Positions 1 to 5,718 are shown, counted from the stretch's first letter. The stretch is DNA of 7,365 nt from an uncultured Lachnospiraceae bacterium (GCA_945492935.1 CALYVE010000079.1:1-7365); one strand, 5' to 3'. Notes: generated by a model not told the origin, from the sequence alone. Translations and numbers: made by a program.

Positions 1-340
1 CATGCAACCCGAATCGCAAGCATGCAACCTGAATCACAAGCATGCAACCTGAATCATAAGCATGCAACCTAAATCGCAAGCATGCAACCCGAATCGCAAG
101 CATGCAACCTGAATCACAAGCATGCAACCTGAATCGCAAGCATGCAACCTGAATCGCAAGCATGCAGCCTGAATCACAAGCATGCAACCTGAATCGCAAG
201 CATGCAGCCTGAATCGCAAGCATGCAACTTGAATCACAAGCATGCAACTTGAATCGCAAGCATGCAACCTGAATCGCAAGCATGCAACCTGAATCGCAAG
301 CATGCAGCCTGAATCACAAGCATGCAAATTGAATCCCAAA
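1..340. repeat. Tandem array of a 20-bp unit (16 regular copies plus one degenerate end copy)
   Basis: The unit is CATGCAACCTGAATCGCAAG, repeated head to tail without spacers from base 1 to 320. A 17th degenerate copy at 321-340 differs at several positions. The array is cut by the left window edge, so its full length is unknown. Each unit junction makes the palindrome GCATGC, and each unit carries one GANTC site. Among the 16 regular copies only unit positions 7, 9, 10, 11, 16 and 17 vary, and every difference is a transition. Multi-unit blocks are duplicated: 1-40 equals 81-120, and 121-180 equals 261-320. The minus strand stays open across much of the array, but the resulting peptide has an exact 20-residue period imposed by the DNA, so I do not treat it as a gene. 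Its role is unknown. The unit size would suit a repeated protein-binding site or an iteron, but no replication gene is present. Confidence 0.97.
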
Positions 341-344
341 ACTA

Positions 345-372
345 TTGACAACAGATAAATTGCGAATAAAAT
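345..372 (+). promoter_or_regulatory. Sigma-A-type promoter of the giant repeat-protein gene
   Basis: A perfect -35 TTGACA lies at 345-350 and a 5/6 -10 TAAAAT at 367-372, with a 16-bp spacer. Transcription would start near 379, giving a leader of about 50 bases before the chosen ATG at 429. The -35 box begins 5 bases after the last degenerate copy of the 20-bp array, so the array occupies the whole upstream-element region. Confidence 0.6.
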
Positions 373-413
373 AATTTATAAAGAGATGGTTGAACGAGAG
401 AACCACGACACTT

Positions 414-420
414 GAAGGGA
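414..420 (+). promoter_or_regulatory. Ribosome binding site that sets the start of the repeat protein
   Basis: GAAGGGA lies 8 bases before the ATG at 429. It is only 2 bases from the in-frame ATG at 423 and lies downstream of the in-frame TTG at 390. Spacing therefore favours 429. The TTG at 390 has no good ribosome site and would add a polar N-terminus in front of the signal peptide. Confidence 0.6.
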
Positions 421-428
421 AGATGATT

Positions 429-3400
429 ATGAAAGTACTAAGAAACGTTATTTTGGGATTAGCGATTCCGGTAATTACCAATCCGATGTTCGGTGATGCG
501 TTGACACAAAGCCGGGTAGATTATCCGGATGTCCTTGTTGTGAACGAGGCTAATCAAATGGAAACTAAGAGTAGCGGAAATTGGGTCTACAAAGATGGTA
601 AATGGTATTACTATTATGCTGATGGAAGTTATCCGCAATTGGGTCTATACACGATTGATAATCAACTATATGCATTTGGTTATCAAGGGGAACTTCATGT
701 AAGTACTTATTATGTAACGAATGTGTATAATGAAGGGGATCGTTATTACTTAGCAGACAAAAAAGGAAATTTAACAGAGGTTCAGGGAACCGGCTGGTAT
801 AATGTCGATGGAAGATGGTATTATTCCGTCGATGGTGTGTTGTTAAAGAATGAAGTTCGCATGATTAATGGATACTACTATGGTTTTGACAGTTACTGCG
901 TCATGAGAACGGATGAAATATTTGACATTTCGGATGCAGATGGAAACAAAGCTTATTACGAGGCATTACAAAATGGAAAGCTTCTGAGAAATACATGGTC
1001 TCCGAGCGGAAAATATTATTATGATAATAGCGCCAAGCGTGTTGTAAACAGTGAATATAAAATCGGCGGTTTTTCTTATATTTTTTCAAAGGAAGGCGAG
1101 GTATATACTGCGGGTAAATATGTATGCGCCGGCAAGCGATATATAGTGGACGCTGATTCGCATGCACACGAACTTGCTTATAATGCTTGGACGAAGGTGG
1201 GCGGTGAATGGTATTACGTTGACAAATCGCTTGCGAAGAATTGTGTAAAAAAGATTGATAATGTATATTATGGTTTTGACTCTTCCGGACGAATGATAAA
1301 AAACAGAAGATTTAAGACGACATACAACGGACAGACATGCTATTTTTCTGCAAAATCGGATGGCACCTTAGTGGTAAATGCATGGGAAGGTGATTACTAC
1401 TACGGAGAAGAGGGGATTGGCGCAACCGGTATTGTCGAAAGTGGAGGAAAGAAATATGCGGTTATCGATGGTGAACTTCTCAGAAACAGAGTTGTATCCT
1501 TTGAGGAAGGAAGCTATGTAGTGGACAACAAGGGTATCGCTACAAAAATCACTACGACAGATGGTTGGTACAAGTATGCAGGAGAATGGTATTTCCTAAA
1601 AGATGGCAAATTTCAGAGTGATTGCAAAATTACCAGTGCAGGAAAAGATTATATCTTAGATGAAGATGGAAGTATGCTTTCTGATCGAATTTATTATGAT
1701 TATGATAATGCAACATATTATGCACTGGATGTGAAGGGTGCTGTCATAACAAAATACGGATGGAATCGGTTACTTGGCGGATGGTATTTTGTAAATAGTG
1801 ATGGAACATTAAAAACCGGCTTATATACAGAGGGAGGAAAACAATATTATCTTAACCCAAGGCTTGTAGTCAACAACTGGGTATGGGCTGATGGAAATGG
1901 ATATGCTGCGGATGCGAAAGGTGTGCTTACGCCGTATAAATCTGTTAGTGACGAGCAATATATCAAGGATGGTAAGCCTTTTACAGGTTGGTACAAATCA
2001 GACGGCGCCTGGTATTATTATAGGAATGGATATCTTGAAAAGGATACATATAGAAGTATTGACGGTTCGTATTATGCGTTTGATGCTGCCGGTAAAATGA
2101 TGGTGAATACATGGGTTCACAGATGGGATGGAACAAGTTGCTATGCGTATTCGTCAGGCAAGTTAGCGACAGGAGTTTGTACAATCGATGGTACCGTTTA
2201 TGGATTTGATTCAAACGGTGCAAAACTATCCGGAGATGTAATAAGAGAGGATGATACCGTTTATCTTTTCGCTGCAGACGGTGTACTGATCAAAAAGTTT
2301 ACGAACGAAAATCAGGGCTGGATTAAGTATGGAAATGATTGGTACTACTATAACGGAGAATTGTATAAAGGAATGCATAGAATCGATGGAATTGATTACA
2401 TCTTTGATTCGTGCGGAAGAATGCTGACAACAAAGGACAGGAAAATAGATAATTCCATTTATGACGCTACCGGAAAGAAAAAGACCGGATGGATTTTCTA
2501 TGAAGGAAATTGGTATTATGCCAATATAAAGGGAGACCTTGTTGATGGTGTTCAGATGATTGACGGAAAAGTTTATTTCTTTGAATCCAACATCATGTGT
2601 AAAGGCACAAGAAATGTAAACGGACAGTTCCTTACATTTGGTTCGGACGGTGCACTTTCCATAAGAGACAGCAAAGCGAGCGGATGGTATTATTCAAATG
2701 GGAAAGAGGCTTATTACAAAAATGGAAAGGCATATACCGGATGGCTTGGAAAGCAGTATATTAGCGGGGGTATCCTACAGCGTGATACTGAGGTATATGA
2801 TAAAGTGACCAAAAAGTATTATTATGTAGATGAATTTGGAAACTGTGTATATAACAAGTGGATTGAATTGTATAATCATGATGGATACGCCGGATATTCT
2901 CTTGCAAAAGCAGACGGTTCGCTTGCATGTGATGAGTGGATGTTAGTCGGCGGAAAGTGGTATTATTTTGAGGGCAGAGTTACGGCAGCAGGCTTTCATT
3001 ATATTGATGGCAAGGCTTATTGGTTCGACAATAAAGGCAATTATCAGGGAGAGGCCGACACAAGAAATGGATGGGTTTATAAGAACTCCAACTGGTATTA
3101 TTTTCAAAATGGCTATCTCGTTGAAGGTAGTAGTCTAATTGACGGAGAATGGTATTATTTTAATCCACAGAAGGAAATGCTAAAGGACTGTTTCGTCGGA
3201 TCTTATTACTATGAGTCAAGCGGAAAGCGGGCAAAGTATACCGGTTGGAAAAAAATATCCGGCATATGGTATTATTTTGATGAGAAGTATGAATGTAAAT
3301 ACGGTCATGTTTCTGTTAACAACAAGTCATATATACTGGATGCGGGCATGAAAACAGGTTATGTTTTTATATACGATAAAGTATACAAGACAGATAGCAG

Positions 3401-3770
3401 TGGAGTTGTAACCGGAAATGTGAAAATGAAAACAGGCTGGGTATTAACGGATAAGGGATATGTTTATTTTGAAAATTATAACCTTGTCGATGGTTTGCGT
3501 ATGATTAATGGTAAACAATACTATTTCGAAGAAAACATTCTGACTGAAAACAGGATTATCCGAATTGGCTTGGATTTCTATTACGTAAATTCCAAAGGAG
3601 AAGTTGATCGAAGCAGTGGTTGGAAGAAATTAGGCGATTCTGCCGGTGATGATTGGGCATATGTGGCAGCAAACGGAAAGGTATATTACAATGGTCAGTA
3701 TACGATTAATGGCAAAATATATGCCTTCAAGAACGGCAGATGGCTCCAGCGAAATAAGATAGCGTTGTAA
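429..3770 (+). CDS. Secreted giant cell-wall-binding-repeat protein (choline/glucan-binding-like repeats only)
   Basis: The protein has 1113 residues from ATG 429. Residues 1 to about 24 look like a signal peptide: Lys/Arg near the start, a hydrophobic stretch (VILGLAIPVI), then a possible cut after GDA. The rest is tandem aromatic repeats of the CW_binding/choline-binding type (the PF01473-like group, also seen in clostridial toxin CROPs and glucan-binding proteins). A module opens with GW..(x)..W-YY, followed by an I-D/N-G-x-x-Y-x-F-D-x-x-G strand pair. GW or GW-like starts fall at about residues 52, 122, 253, 379, 520, 630, 687, 752, 881, 939, 1003 and 1064. Spacing is about 110-141 residues up to 630 and mostly 57-65 afterwards. 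I see no hydrolase, protease, glycosyltransferase or LPXTG segment, so attachment would depend on the repeats binding wall or surface polymers. Thirteen cysteines are scattered through it, which is unusual for an exported Gram-positive protein. Ligand and role are unknown; adhesin, wall scaffold or glucan binder are all possible. Confidence 0.88.
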   Translation: MKVLRNVILGLAIPVITNPMFGDALTQSRVDYPDVLVVNEANQMETKSSGNWVYKDGKWYYYYADGSYPQLGLYTIDNQLYAFGYQGELHVSTYYVTNVYNEGDRYYLADKKGNLTEVQGTGWYNVDGRWYYSVDGVLLKNEVRMINGYYYGFDSYCVMRTDEIFDISDADGNKAYYEALQNGKLLRNTWSPSGKYYYDNSAKRVVNSEYKIGGFSYIFSKEGEVYTAGKYVCAGKRYIVDADSHAHELAYNAWTKVGGEWYYVDKSLAKNCVKKIDNVYYGFDSSGRMIKNRRFKTTYNGQTCYFSAKSDGTLVVNAWEGDYYYGEEGIGATGIVESGGKKYAVIDGELLRNRVVSFEEGSYVVDNKGIATKITTTDGWYKYAGEWYFLKDGKFQSDCKITSAGKDYILDEDGSMLSDRIYYDYDNATYYALDVKGAVITKYGWNRLLGGWYFVNSDGTLKTGLYTEGGKQYYLNPRLVVNNWVWADGNGYAADAKGVLTPYKSVSDEQYIKDGKPFTGWYKSDGAWYYYRNGYLEKDTYRSIDGSYYAFDAAGKMMVNTWVHRWDGTSCYAYSSGKLATGVCTIDGTVYGFDSNGAKLSGDVIREDDTVYLFAADGVLIKKFTNENQGWIKYGNDWYYYNGELYKGMHRIDGIDYIFDSCGRMLTTKDRKIDNSIYDATGKKKTGWIFYEGNWYYANIKGDLVDGVQMIDGKVYFFESNIMCKGTRNVNGQFLTFGSDGALSIRDSKASGWYYSNGKEAYYKNGKAYTGWLGKQYISGGILQRDTEVYDKVTKKYYYVDEFGNCVYNKWIELYNHDGYAGYSLAKADGSLACDEWMLVGGKWYYFEGRVTAAGFHYIDGKAYWFDNKGNYQGEADTRNGWVYKNSNWYYFQNGYLVEGSSLIDGEWYYFNPQKEMLKDCFVGSYYYESSGKRAKYTGWKKISGIWYYFDEKYECKYGHVSVNNKSYILDAGMKTGYVFIYDKVYKTDSSGVVTGNVKMKTGWVLTDKGYVYFENYNLVDGLRMINGKQYYFEENILTENRIIRIGLDFYYVNSKGEVDRSSGWKKLGDSAGDDWAYVAANGKVYYNGQYTINGKIYAFKNGRWLQRNKIAL

Positions 3771-3773
3771 ATG

Positions 3774-3822
3774 AAAAATGTGCATAGCAGAGATTGTTCA
3801 AATCTCCGTTATGCACATTTTT
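3774..3822. terminator. Strong hairpin terminator, probably bidirectional
   Basis: Arms at 3774-3795 and 3801-3822 form a 22-bp stem around the loop GTTCA. The only defects are one G-U wobble and one A/C mismatch. The left arm starts with AAAAA and the right arm ends with TTTTT, so each strand has a T tract at its 3' side. It begins 3 bases after the stop codon of the repeat-protein gene. The stop of a minus-strand gene remnant (3828-3830) lies just beyond it, which fits a shared terminator between two converging genes. Confidence 0.9.
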
Positions 3823-3827
3823 GATTG

Positions 3828-3938
3828 TTAATTATCTGAATACGAATACTGATTCAATTTCATTCCGACAACAAGGCAGAATAAACTTCCGATGACGCCA
3901 AAGATAAACATGGCAACTGCTGCACCGGAGCCCTTTCC
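3828..3938 (-). pseudogene. C-terminal remnant of a minus-strand membrane protein gene
   Basis: Read on the minus strand this is 36 codons and a TAA stop at 3828-3830. It encodes a glycine-rich hydrophobic helix (AAVAMFIFGVIGSLFCLVVG), then a positively charged and polar tail ending in SYSDN. That is the usual look of the last transmembrane helix and cytoplasmic tail of a polytopic transporter; an MFS-type permease is my best guess, from general appearance only. An in-frame TAG at 3939-3941 and no continuing frame upstream show that the rest of the gene is gone. No start codon with a ribosome site is present. The fragment points into the shared terminator at 3774-3822, as an intact gene would have. 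Confidence 0.5.
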
Positions 3939-3960
3939 CTATCAAATGAATTTAAATCAT

Positions 3961-4098
3961 TTATAGCAGAGTGAGGATTATATCATAATCTCCAAACTGT
4001 TCCTCAAGCTCTGCATGGAGATACTGCAATACAAAGTCTCATTTTATAACCTCGTTTCGAACAGATATTATCAGTACGAATACGTACGATTGAATTAA
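3961..4098 (-). pseudogene. Possible second degraded coding scrap (strand uncertain)
   Basis: On the minus strand, 25 codons end at TAA 3961-3963 and contain a protein-like stretch (LHAELEEQFGDYDIIL) with G-rich first codon positions, like the genes nearby. The same frame continues upstream past one in-frame TGA (4039-4041) to about 4098 and beyond. The + strand also offers 43 codons at 3967-4098 with a tyrosine-rich end (RYYQYEYVRLN), but with C-rich wobble positions unlike neighbouring genes. Neither reading has a start codon with a ribosome site. I favour a decayed minus-strand gene, with low confidence. It could also be chance in ordinary intergenic DNA. Confidence 0.22.
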
Positions 4099-4142
4099 GA
4101 CAATAATAACAAACAACAACGGAAAAGTACAGAAGATTTCAT

Positions 4143-4157
4143 TGCACAGATTGTGCA
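4143..4157. promoter_or_regulatory. Perfect 15-bp dyad, candidate operator
   Basis: TGCACA-GAT-TGTGCA is a perfect inverted repeat with 6-base arms and a 3-base centre. It overlaps the -35 region of the likely promoter of the downstream gene and sits about 48 bases before its ATG. Stem size and lack of a T tract argue against a terminator, so a dimeric repressor or activator site is the simplest reading. No regulator gene is in the window. Confidence 0.45.
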
Positions 4158-4178
4158 CATATGATAAGGTTTTATAAA
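4151..4178 (+). promoter_or_regulatory. Likely promoter of the 138-residue protein gene
   Basis: -35 TTGTGC (4151-4156) and -10 TATAAA (4173-4178) are separated by 16 bp. The -10 is 5/6 but the -35 is only 3/6, so an activator may be required. An alternative -10, TATGAT at 4160-4165, has no good -35 partner. Confidence 0.35.
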
Positions 4179-4204
4179 TTAAAATTTGCAAGGAAGGTAG
4201 TTTT

Positions 4205-4621
4205 ATGCAAAAACATGGAAAGGAAATTTTTTCGGACTGCGACTATTTTTTGAAGCGGTTTAATGAGGATGACTATAAATACAACATGAATTTATTCCGT
4301 AAAAAGTGGAATGACACATTGATACAAACAATCGCAGCGCACAGCTATGAGGATGCTTCGCTTGAATTTGTGCAACAGGTAAAAAAGGTTTACACAAGAT
4401 TTGGAAGGATAAGCAAAGCGAGAAAACGGGATCTTAGCTTGTTTATGATTTATTTCCTGTTTCCGGCAATTTTGCTTACGGAATGTGAAGGGGCAAAGAC
4501 ATTTTGTGATGTGCTTCTTGATACATGGAATAGGGAACTTGATACAAGCATTGCATACATGGATTACGAAGAAATTGCAGCCGGTTTTAATAATAAACTG
4601 TTGGGCATGATGAAGGAATAA
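4205..4621 (+). CDS. Conserved-looking hypothetical protein, 138 residues
   Basis: The start is well set: AGGAAGG at 4191-4197 lies 7 bases before the ATG. The protein is mixed and mostly helical in appearance. Residues 1-75 are rich in charged and aromatic residues with a basic patch (RISKARKRD, 68-76). A hydrophobic stretch (LSLFMIYFLFPAILL, 77-91) follows, then an acidic helical C-terminus with TW and YMDYEE. The hydrophobic stretch is short, contains a proline and is not preceded by a signal peptide, so I read it as a buried core helix or a marginal membrane segment. I do not recognise a named domain; from general impression only, proteins of this shape occur in other Lachnospiraceae. It has its own promoter and dyad and is followed 25 bases later by the SOS-type promoter of the next gene, so it is probably monocistronic. 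Confidence 0.8.
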   Translation: MQKHGKEIFSDCDYFLKRFNEDDYKYNMNLFRKKWNDTLIQTIAAHSYEDASLEFVQQVKKVYTRFGRISKARKRDLSLFMIYFLFPAILLTECEGAKTFCDVLLDTWNRELDTSIAYMDYEEIAAGFNNKLLGMMKE

Positions 4622-4645
4622 CCGGATCGTTCCATAAAATAACTA

Positions 4646-4677
4646 TTTACAAAATAGAACGTATGTTCTAATATAAT
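4646..4677 (+). promoter_or_regulatory. LexA-controlled promoter of the 92-residue gene
   Basis: -35 TTTACA lies at 4646-4651 and a perfect -10 TATAAT at 4672-4677. The spacer is 20 bp, longer than usual; an alternative weaker -10, TAATAT at 4669-4674, gives 17 bp. The LexA-type palindrome fills the spacer. Transcription would start at about 4681-4684, which rules out the in-frame ATG at 4676 as the translation start. Confidence 0.6.
4655..4670. promoter_or_regulatory. LexA (SOS) box
   Basis: TAGAACGTATGTTCTA is a perfect 16-bp palindrome around a 4-base centre and contains GAAC-N4-GTTC, the core of the Gram-positive LexA/DinR operator (B. subtilis type CGAAC-N4-GTTCG). It sits between the -35 and -10 boxes, where a bound LexA dimer would block RNA polymerase. 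The outer bases are T/A rather than the C/G of the B. subtilis consensus. Confidence 0.75.
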
Positions 4678-4705
4678 GGTACATATTTTTGTTTGGGTGA
4701 TGCTT

Positions 4706-4984
4706 ATGGAACAGAATAATGTTATAGACGTTATTTGTCAGCACAATAAGGATGGAACGATTATACCGCTTCGCATCCGACTGCAGGATGAGGACAAGGT
4801 TGTGCAGACATACACAATTAAATCATATAGAGAATTGAGCAGCGAGGAGACCAGGCTTCCAAGCGAAGTTGTAGTGACGACGAATATTTTGCGCTATGAT
4901 TGCAGGATTAACGTATTCGGATACGAGAAACGCGTTGTGTTGCATTACAACAAATCGCAGGTAAAATGGTCGATTTTTTACTGA
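4706..4984 (+). CDS. Small SOS-type protein of unknown function, 92 residues
   Basis: I chose ATG 4706: GGGTGAT at 4695-4701 precedes it, and the longer in-frame start at 4676 lies inside the -10 box. ATG 4700 (two codons longer) is possible but overlaps the ribosome site. The protein has no signal peptide or membrane segment and looks beta-rich: an N-terminal IDVICQHNKDGTIIPLRIRLQDED strand pair broadly, a variable middle (RELSSEET), then alternating strands (DCRINVFGYEKRVVLHY) and an aromatic C-terminus with Trp88. The N-terminal pattern, a short strand, DG turn and P-x-R-I-R, is one I associate with small uncharacterised clostridial proteins, not with a known enzyme. I see no DNA-polymerase, nuclease or toxin motif. 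LexA control suggests a DNA-damage role. A lipoprotein gene follows 79 bases later with no visible terminator. Confidence 0.82.
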   Translation: MEQNNVIDVICQHNKDGTIIPLRIRLQDEDKVVQTYTIKSYRELSSEETRLPSEVVVTTNILRYDCRINVFGYEKRVVLHYNKSQVKWSIFY

Positions 4985-5050
4985 CAACGGAAAAATGCAG
5001 GACAAAGTGCCAATGGTCGTGACAGAAGCTACGTCCCTAGAGAATGTGAG

Positions 5051-5057
5051 AAAGGAG
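5051..5057 (+). promoter_or_regulatory. Ribosome binding site that sets the first lipoprotein start
   Basis: AAAGGAG lies 6 bases before ATG 5064. The frame is open upstream to an ATG at 4995, but that start has no ribosome site and would bury the lipoprotein signal behind 23 polar residues. Confidence 0.8.
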
Positions 5058-5063
5058 TTTTTC

Positions 5064-5594
5064 ATGAAAAATAGATTAATCATAGCCGTTTTGTTTGTTG
5101 CTATGCTGTTTATGATGTGTAGCTGCAGTGACCCGGATAAGGATGCAAAGCATGAGGTGGAGACAGTTCTTACAAATTACCAGGAAGCAATTAATCGCGG
5201 GGATTACGATGCAGCCGACAGCTATTGCATATTGGAGGATGGAAAGAAGGGTTCGTGGATATTCCGTGAGTATTCAATTGAAATAACAAATGACACACCG
5301 GCCTATGTTACGGCGTGCATAGAGCTTAGCAACGAACAGTTTTTTATTGATATATATAATGTGGATGTCGATGAAGACACTGCAATTGTTGAGACTTGCT
5401 TTTATCAGTGTTCAACGAAGGATGCACTTGAAGAACTTCCCGCTCATTTCGAACCGGAAGCATTCAAAGATAAAAATCCGGACGAGTGCAAAGAAATGCT
5501 CAAGGATTATATTCATTCGTACACGTTTATGTTTGCGGCGAACGTGCAATGTAAGAAAATCAATAATGAGTGGAAGATTGTAAAAATCGCATAA
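5064..5594 (+). CDS. Lipoprotein with a probable NTF2-like domain, 176 residues
   Basis: Residues 1-21 form a lipoprotein signal: MKNR, a hydrophobic run (LIIAVLFVAMLFMM), then C19-S-C21. Cys21, with Ser at -1, fits the lipobox best; Cys19 is the alternative. The mature part starts with an acidic linker, then a helix (VETVLTNYQEAINRGDYDAA, about 32-51) of the kind that opens NTF2-like lipoproteins of the DUF4878/DUF5105 type. Beta strands follow (YVTACIEL, TAIVETCFYQC), then a helix, and it ends in NNEWKIVKIA, a typical last strand of that fold. The family assignment is by pattern only. The protein would be anchored outside the membrane; ligand unknown. It may be co-transcribed with the SOS-type gene 79 bases upstream, since I find no convincing promoter or terminator between them. 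Confidence 0.8.
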   Translation: MKNRLIIAVLFVAMLFMMCSCSDPDKDAKHEVETVLTNYQEAINRGDYDAADSYCILEDGKKGSWIFREYSIEITNDTPAYVTACIELSNEQFFIDIYNVDVDEDTAIVETCFYQCSTKDALEELPAHFEPEAFKDKNPDECKEMLKDYIHSYTFMFAANVQCKKINNEWKIVKIA

Positions 5595-5641
5595 CCATTG
5601 AATAAATAAAAATATTTCCATAGATATTTACATGCTGTTCG

Positions 5642-5647
5642 TATAAT
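5642..5647 (+). promoter_or_regulatory. Possible -10 box of the second lipoprotein gene
   Basis: A perfect TATAAT stands 71 bases before ATG 5719. The candidate -35 boxes are badly placed: TTTACA at 5627-5632 is only 9 bp away and TTTCCA at 5615-5620 is 21 bp away. A promoter is likely in this 124-base AT-rich gap, but its -35 is unclear. Confidence 0.35.
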
Positions 5648-5718
5648 TATCAGACGGCATACAGAATATTTAGAAATTTGTTTAAAAATAGAGGATGCTG
5701 TATTTGCGGGAGGTATTT

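Larger units (their letters stand above)
3831..4204. other. Gene-poor interval between terminator and next gene
   Basis: About 370 bases hold no intact gene. Contents in order: the membrane-protein remnant, a second coding scrap, a short dyad GTACG-AATA-CGTAC at 4074-4087, an AT/AC-rich stretch at 4091-4130, and the promoter and ribosome site of the 138-residue protein gene. I see no tRNA, repeat array or transposon end here. Confidence 0.6.

Noticed and set aside
1..340. CRISPR array
   Set aside because: Repeats are contiguous with no unique spacers and no cas genes are present.
1..340. Plasmid iteron origin
   Set aside because: Unit length fits iterons, but there is no rep gene or DnaA-box cluster in the window and the neighbouring genes look chromosomal. 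It cannot be fully excluded because the array runs off the edge.
34..351. Minus-strand 105-codon open frame over the 20-bp array
   Set aside because: The peptide has an exact 20-residue period caused by a 20-bp DNA repeat read in three phases, and no ribosome site was found. It is a by-product of the repeat.
390..428. TTG start at 390 for the giant repeat protein
   Set aside because: It would put 13 polar residues before the signal peptide, and its ribosome site is weaker than the one serving ATG 429.
901..2223. Several overlapping open frames inside the giant gene on both strands
   Set aside because: They have no ribosome sites, and their sequences are shadows of the Y/W-rich repeat codons.
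4676..4705. ATG 4676 as start of the SOS-type gene, giving a hydrophobic N-terminus
   Set aside because: It lies within the -10 box, upstream of the expected transcription start.
4985..5063. Separate promoter for the first lipoprotein gene (GTGACA near 5020)
   Set aside because: No acceptable -10 lies at 15-19 bp from it.
5610..5629. Inverted repeat AAATAT-N8-ATATTT after the first lipoprotein gene
   Set aside because: It is pure A/T with 6-base arms in AT-rich DNA. Too weak for a terminator and likely by chance.
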